Shown: piece by piece, positions 60,277-64,000 of the stretch
Layout: each line of letters starts with the position of its first letter
Position numbering within the stretch: the stretch's first letter is position 1
Position numbers and translations under genes: made by a program
NCBI RefSeq assembly: GCF_020520425.1
Contig: NC_079488.1
Span: forward strand, 86,161,285-86,225,284
DNA length: 64,000 nucleotides
Direction: 5' to 3'
Origin: Spinacia oleracea
Lineage: Eukaryota > Streptophyta > Magnoliopsida > Caryophyllales > Amaranthaceae
Notes under the pieces: generated by a model
What the model saw: the letters and a program-made list of their open reading frames with translations, nothing else
The model's database searches: none
What the model was told of the DNA's origin: nothing

Positions 60277-60559
60277 GTTATGGTTCACCGAGCTGAGATT
60301 TGGTTCATTTCCATCGGGCGATTCCAAATCAATAACCGTACAATTAAGATAAAAGTACAAAAGTTGGTTGAATACAAGAGAATACGGATAAAATAAGATA
60401 AATGTTTAAAAATATGGGTGGGTGTGAGAAAAAATTGAATAAAGTAAGAGAAAGTGATTGGAAATTTGTAAATATTCTGGTTTTATATCCAAAAATAGAA
60501 TAAAGCAGAGTGTAAAGAACATTATGAAACGGACTAAAACGGAAAGTGTAAAGATTTTA

Positions 60560-61474
60560 AAAATGAGGTATATTTGTTGAATTATTAGAGCGCCACGAAG
60601 GAAATCTAATGGTTTTGGTCAATGAAAAATATGATTTCTAATTTATTTTTGAATTAAAAAAATCGCCACGTACTCCCTCCGTATTTATTTAAGAGATACA
60701 CTTGGTCGGTCACGGGTATTAAGAAAAAGAATTGAATGAAATAAAGTAACAAAACAAGTGGGGTTAGGTAGATAATTTAACAAGTAAAATAAGTGAGGAC
60801 CATGTCATTTTAGGGGATTGGGGGTGGGGGTGGGGATGGGGTGTAGATAGATTATTTAATTAGATGGTGGGGTTGATAAGTTACTAAAAGTGGCAAGTGT
60901 ATCTCTTAAATAAATACGACCGGAAAAGGCAAGTGTATCCCTTAAATAAATACAAAGGGAGTAGATATTTAATAAGGTGTCACATAGATATTTTAATTGA
61001 TTAATTACACAACTCCATCCAAAAGCAAACTACAAACACTCTAATAATTAAAAAATAAATCTAAAATAAAATTCATCCAAAATCAAACAATAATCTACAA
61101 TAAAATTCAATCCTAAATCAAACACTATCCAATATTACAACGCCATGTAGGAAATCTAATGGTTTCGTCCAATGAAACTAAGATTTCAAAATTATTTTTG
61201 ATTAAAAATGTCGAGTGCCACGTGGATAAATAATTAGGTACCACGTAGATATTTTTATTAATCAATTATTAATATTGTGCAATACAATTTCATCCAAAAT
61301 CAAAAACTTTAATAATTAAAAAATAAATCTAAAATGAAATTCAATCCAAAATCAAAAACTAATCTAATCTAATATTAAAAAAAAAAATATAAAATATAAC
61401 AGTTGGTATATATAGGAATTTTTTTTAACTTAACAGTTTAATAGAATCTGTGCATCACACAGGCTAAAATCTAG
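60560..61474 (+). mobile_element. Diverged non-autonomous Helitron
   Basis: It shares with 40976-41659 the start GAATTATTAGAGCGCCACG, the body words TTTATTTTTGAATTAAAAAA and TCCAAAATCAAA, and the end CTGTGCATCACACAG (hairpin), CTAAAATCTAG, then T. The 5' TC end is not clear. A Stowaway MITE has inserted in it. Confidence 0.8.
60673..60961. mobile_element. Stowaway-type MITE nested in the Helitron
   Basis: Its ends CTCCCTCCGTATTTATTTAA and TTAAATAAATACAAAGGGAG have TA on both sides. Near the right end, the sub-terminal word AAGTGTATCYCTTAAATAAA occurs twice, so that end is partly duplicated. Confidence 0.9.
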
Positions 61475-63166
61475 TCATAAATAGATGTACTTTAAACTCA
61501 ATTTTTACTCAGTTTATCAAACTTTATTAATTTAAGATAAATTTTATTCTAATCTTAAATTTATTTCAATTTATTCACTTCTTTTGTTTTTTTTTTCCCA
61601 CTCTTTTTACCGTTAGCAATTTAATTACGAAAATATTATGGTATTTGCATTATTCACAAATCACAGTTATAGATAAATACATTTTCGCTTCTCTAGGCCC
61701 GTCAAAATGTTTACATTATAAACTCTAATACTTTGAAACAACTCGTTTGATGCTTCACAAATATTTAATAATTCGTTAATCTTTTACCAATTTTAAAAGC
61801 GCGATTTCTATGGAATCTTTACACATAAGTTAGGAGAATGGGATTTAAATCACTTATAACGATTAACAAACGAAAGATATATCTTAATTTTTTAAAATGA
61901 CGAAATCGTAAAGTGATAATGTTTCCAAAATAAAAACATATTGTCTTTAGAGTAGTAAACAACAAAAAACGTACTTTTCTTAATGGTGTAATTTTAAAGT
62001 AGCAAGTACTAAAAAAAACTAGTTGTTGGACCGCGCGCGATTGAAATAAATTGCCAGAACGAAATTAGCAAATAAGTAGAGCGATGAGGGGGAAAAACCC
62101 GGAAAAAAGAGCTTAGCAAAAAAACAGGAACTTAAAAAAGAACGGCAGTGTGAAAAATCATTTTTGTAATGCAATCCTACTATAGCTACTGCTTATTACA
62201 AAGTATTCACAAACAACAAAACTCAATGAAACTCATCAGAGAGCATATCCAACAACAACAACACAAAAGACCGCAATAGTGACAACATATACAATCATAC
62301 AATATATAACCTGTGAGCAAGCAGGGAGAGCTTACTTAACTCTATCTAGTTTTCTTCAATTGTTTATGCAGCAGGCAGGATAATTAAGCGATTAACTTTA
62401 CTTGTTTCTATAGCAGGCATGATGCACTCACTTAACTCCATGCGGTTAACTTCACTTGTTGCGTCACCTATGAATGTAGCATAATTACTCCTCCCTTGGC
62501 AATAATCAGGGAACTTGTTGGGGCATTGCGGTAAATTGTATAAATTTATACAAGCATAACCAGCATACTAATACATTTAACTACCCCTCCAAATAATCAT
62601 ACTTTTAAGAAAATCGGAATAAGAGTTCTCTTATAACTTCAATATCTTTCAAGAAAGAAATGAGAATCCAAAAACTGACCATTGAAAAATCTACATTTCA
62701 AATAATATTTCATTACATCCAACCAGAGATATTGTTTTCTTAATAGTTAACCATCTCTTTGATCAGTACAAAACTTGGCTCTCAAGACTCCGCCTACATC
62801 TATAATCATCTATAGTAGCACACAAACTAAGATAATTTTAAACAGGTGCAAGAAAACAAGATGATAACACACACCAACAGAGAACTCTAGATGCAAATGG
62901 TCTAGTTTAGTTCTCAGTGCCATAAAGCTAAGAGAAATGGGTTTGAACTTTGAAGCATAAACTATTGTGAGAAATGGTTCATAAAATATACCAGAAACGA
63001 CAGGAATACCAAATGCAACCATGTAATCTAATCAAGTACAATATGAAGCTAAACGTAAAGGGGAATATAGTGCAGGGGGCTTACAAATAGAGAGGGGCAG
63101 CACTTAAAGCCACAATGGAGGATTGATTGACAGAGGAATATTGATCTCAAGCTCTTTCACATCTTC
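61475..63166. other. Intergenic DNA
   Basis: AT-rich, with no gene seen. The minus-strand frame 62810-63022 has no recognisable domain and may lie in the 3' untranslated region of the gene whose last exon is at 63167. Confidence 0.4.
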
Positions 63167-63247
63167 TTAAAGAGAAACAAGCTTAAGAAGATTCAATACA
63201 TCAGGTGATGTCAAAGGAGCCATCTTGTTTGCCCGCTTCTCGAAACC
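63167..63247 (-). CDS. Possible last exon of an unrecognised minus-strand gene
   Basis: After an acceptor TATGTTTAG the minus strand reads in phase 0 for 26 codons, GFEKRANKMAPLTSPDVLNL then LKLVSL, to a TAA stop. The composition is protein-like and the acceptor is good, but I recognise no family and could not find the preceding exon in the remaining 750 bases. It may be chance. Confidence 0.3.
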   Translation of the reverse strand, partial: GFEKRANKMAPLTSPDVLNLLKLVSL

Positions 63248-63821
63248 CTAAACATAAGAAACATATCAGCTTAACTTCATATCAAAATAATATAGTCGCA
63301 AGTCTAGACCCTTATAAAGTTGAAAGAAGTTAAGTACAAAACAAGAGAAACACGTTTATAATCTGGAAATAAGTATAAAACATTTACAATATGGACAGTC
63401 TCATACGTCAAAGCTCAATGGAGAGAGATCACATCACTTTCAGCCAGTAAACCATTAAGCGTCTCCATTTCCTTGCAGCAGGAGGGAATATTATTGACCT
63501 GCTTACTTGTGCCTAGAAAAAATGAGAAAAAATATGTAAGGGGTAATTCAGAAAACCAAAAATTCCCAAACAGCTTCCAACACAAAGCTGAAGAATTAGC
63601 TAGATGTATTAAGATATTCAAATCACTCAATCTCTTTCACATCCATTCATCATATTGGTCATCAAAGCAACTAAAACGAATTCAGGATTATATACTATAC
63701 AATTCACATGTTGCTAATAGAGCGGATACTATCTAGAATCAAAATATGTTCATATTGATATGTAACTATTACCTACTTATAACTCTTTATGGAAAGAAAG
63801 AGGAGGCGGGAGCTGTGTAAC

Positions 63822-64000
63822 ACCCTAATAATTCCTTGCCATATAAAACCATTTTTCAACTTAAAATAAAGGAATTACTAAAGTATTACTGCCACCGTGA
63901 TAACGGTTAAGGCTAGTACCAGAATTACGCAGTGGAAATATAACTAACATTCAAAACATTAAATAATAGTTAATGACCTCCATACAAATTGGAATCATAA
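63822..64000. mobile_element. LTR-like terminus cut by the window edge
   Basis: TGTAACACCCTAATAATTCC at 63822 resembles the terminus at 18949 and the ends of Gypsy-type LTRs. The body continues outside the window, so this rests on the terminus alone. Confidence 0.3.

Overview
The window is nuclear DNA of a flowering plant, probably a eudicot. The evidence is spliced genes with GT-AG introns, a chloroplast-targeted Clp protease subunit, a plant ZFPL1-type zinc finger, and plant-type Copia, Tat/Gypsy, Helitron, MULE, hAT, Stowaway, LINE and SINE relics. The style of the repeats reminds me of Caryophyllales/Amaranthaceae (spinach, beet, quinoa), but that is only an impression.

Three or four host genes are visible. 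The 5' part of a ZFPL1-like zinc-finger gene lies on the minus strand at 5025-5669, and its later exons were not found. A complete nine-exon BUB3 spindle-checkpoint gene lies on the plus strand at 44224-49186. A complete nine-exon CLPR1 gene lies on the minus strand at 52992-59980, convergent with BUB3. A possible last exon of an unrecognised minus-strand gene sits at 63167-63247. All BUB3 and CLPR1 exon junctions keep frame, giving 343 and 397 codons.

Everything else is mostly transposable DNA. At 1.3-3.8 kb there is a nest of terminal-inverted-repeat elements with an ATT-rich core. At 6.5-8.0 kb a MULE with long inverted repeats sits beside a Helitron end. At 8.6-17.0 kb there is a decayed Ty1/Copia element whose 5' LTR is almost entirely missing. 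At 18.9-21.4 kb there is an LTR-like segment.

The centrepiece is 21.43-40.44 kb, a tandem array of a Tat/Ogre-like Ty3/Gypsy element on the minus strand. It holds two 1443-bp LTRs (25659-27101 and 37280-38722) bounding one full internal region, with partial internal regions outside both LTRs. The element has RT, RNase H and integrase but no recognisable gag or protease. On the opposite strand it carries a spliced plant-mobile-domain (PMD) gene (28983-31258). It also carries four separate positions of a 55-nt double-palindromic GC-rich motif (seven copies in the window) and a fourfold tandem repeat near the 3' end.

Both complete genes have mobile elements in their immediate upstream DNA. For BUB3 these are a hAT-type MITE and a Helitron end within about 260-920 bp of the ATG. 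For CLPR1 it is a tRNA-type SINE within about 100 bp. CLPR1 introns hold a LINE fragment with a perfect 14-bp target duplication, a Stowaway MITE and a 96-99-bp tandem repeat.
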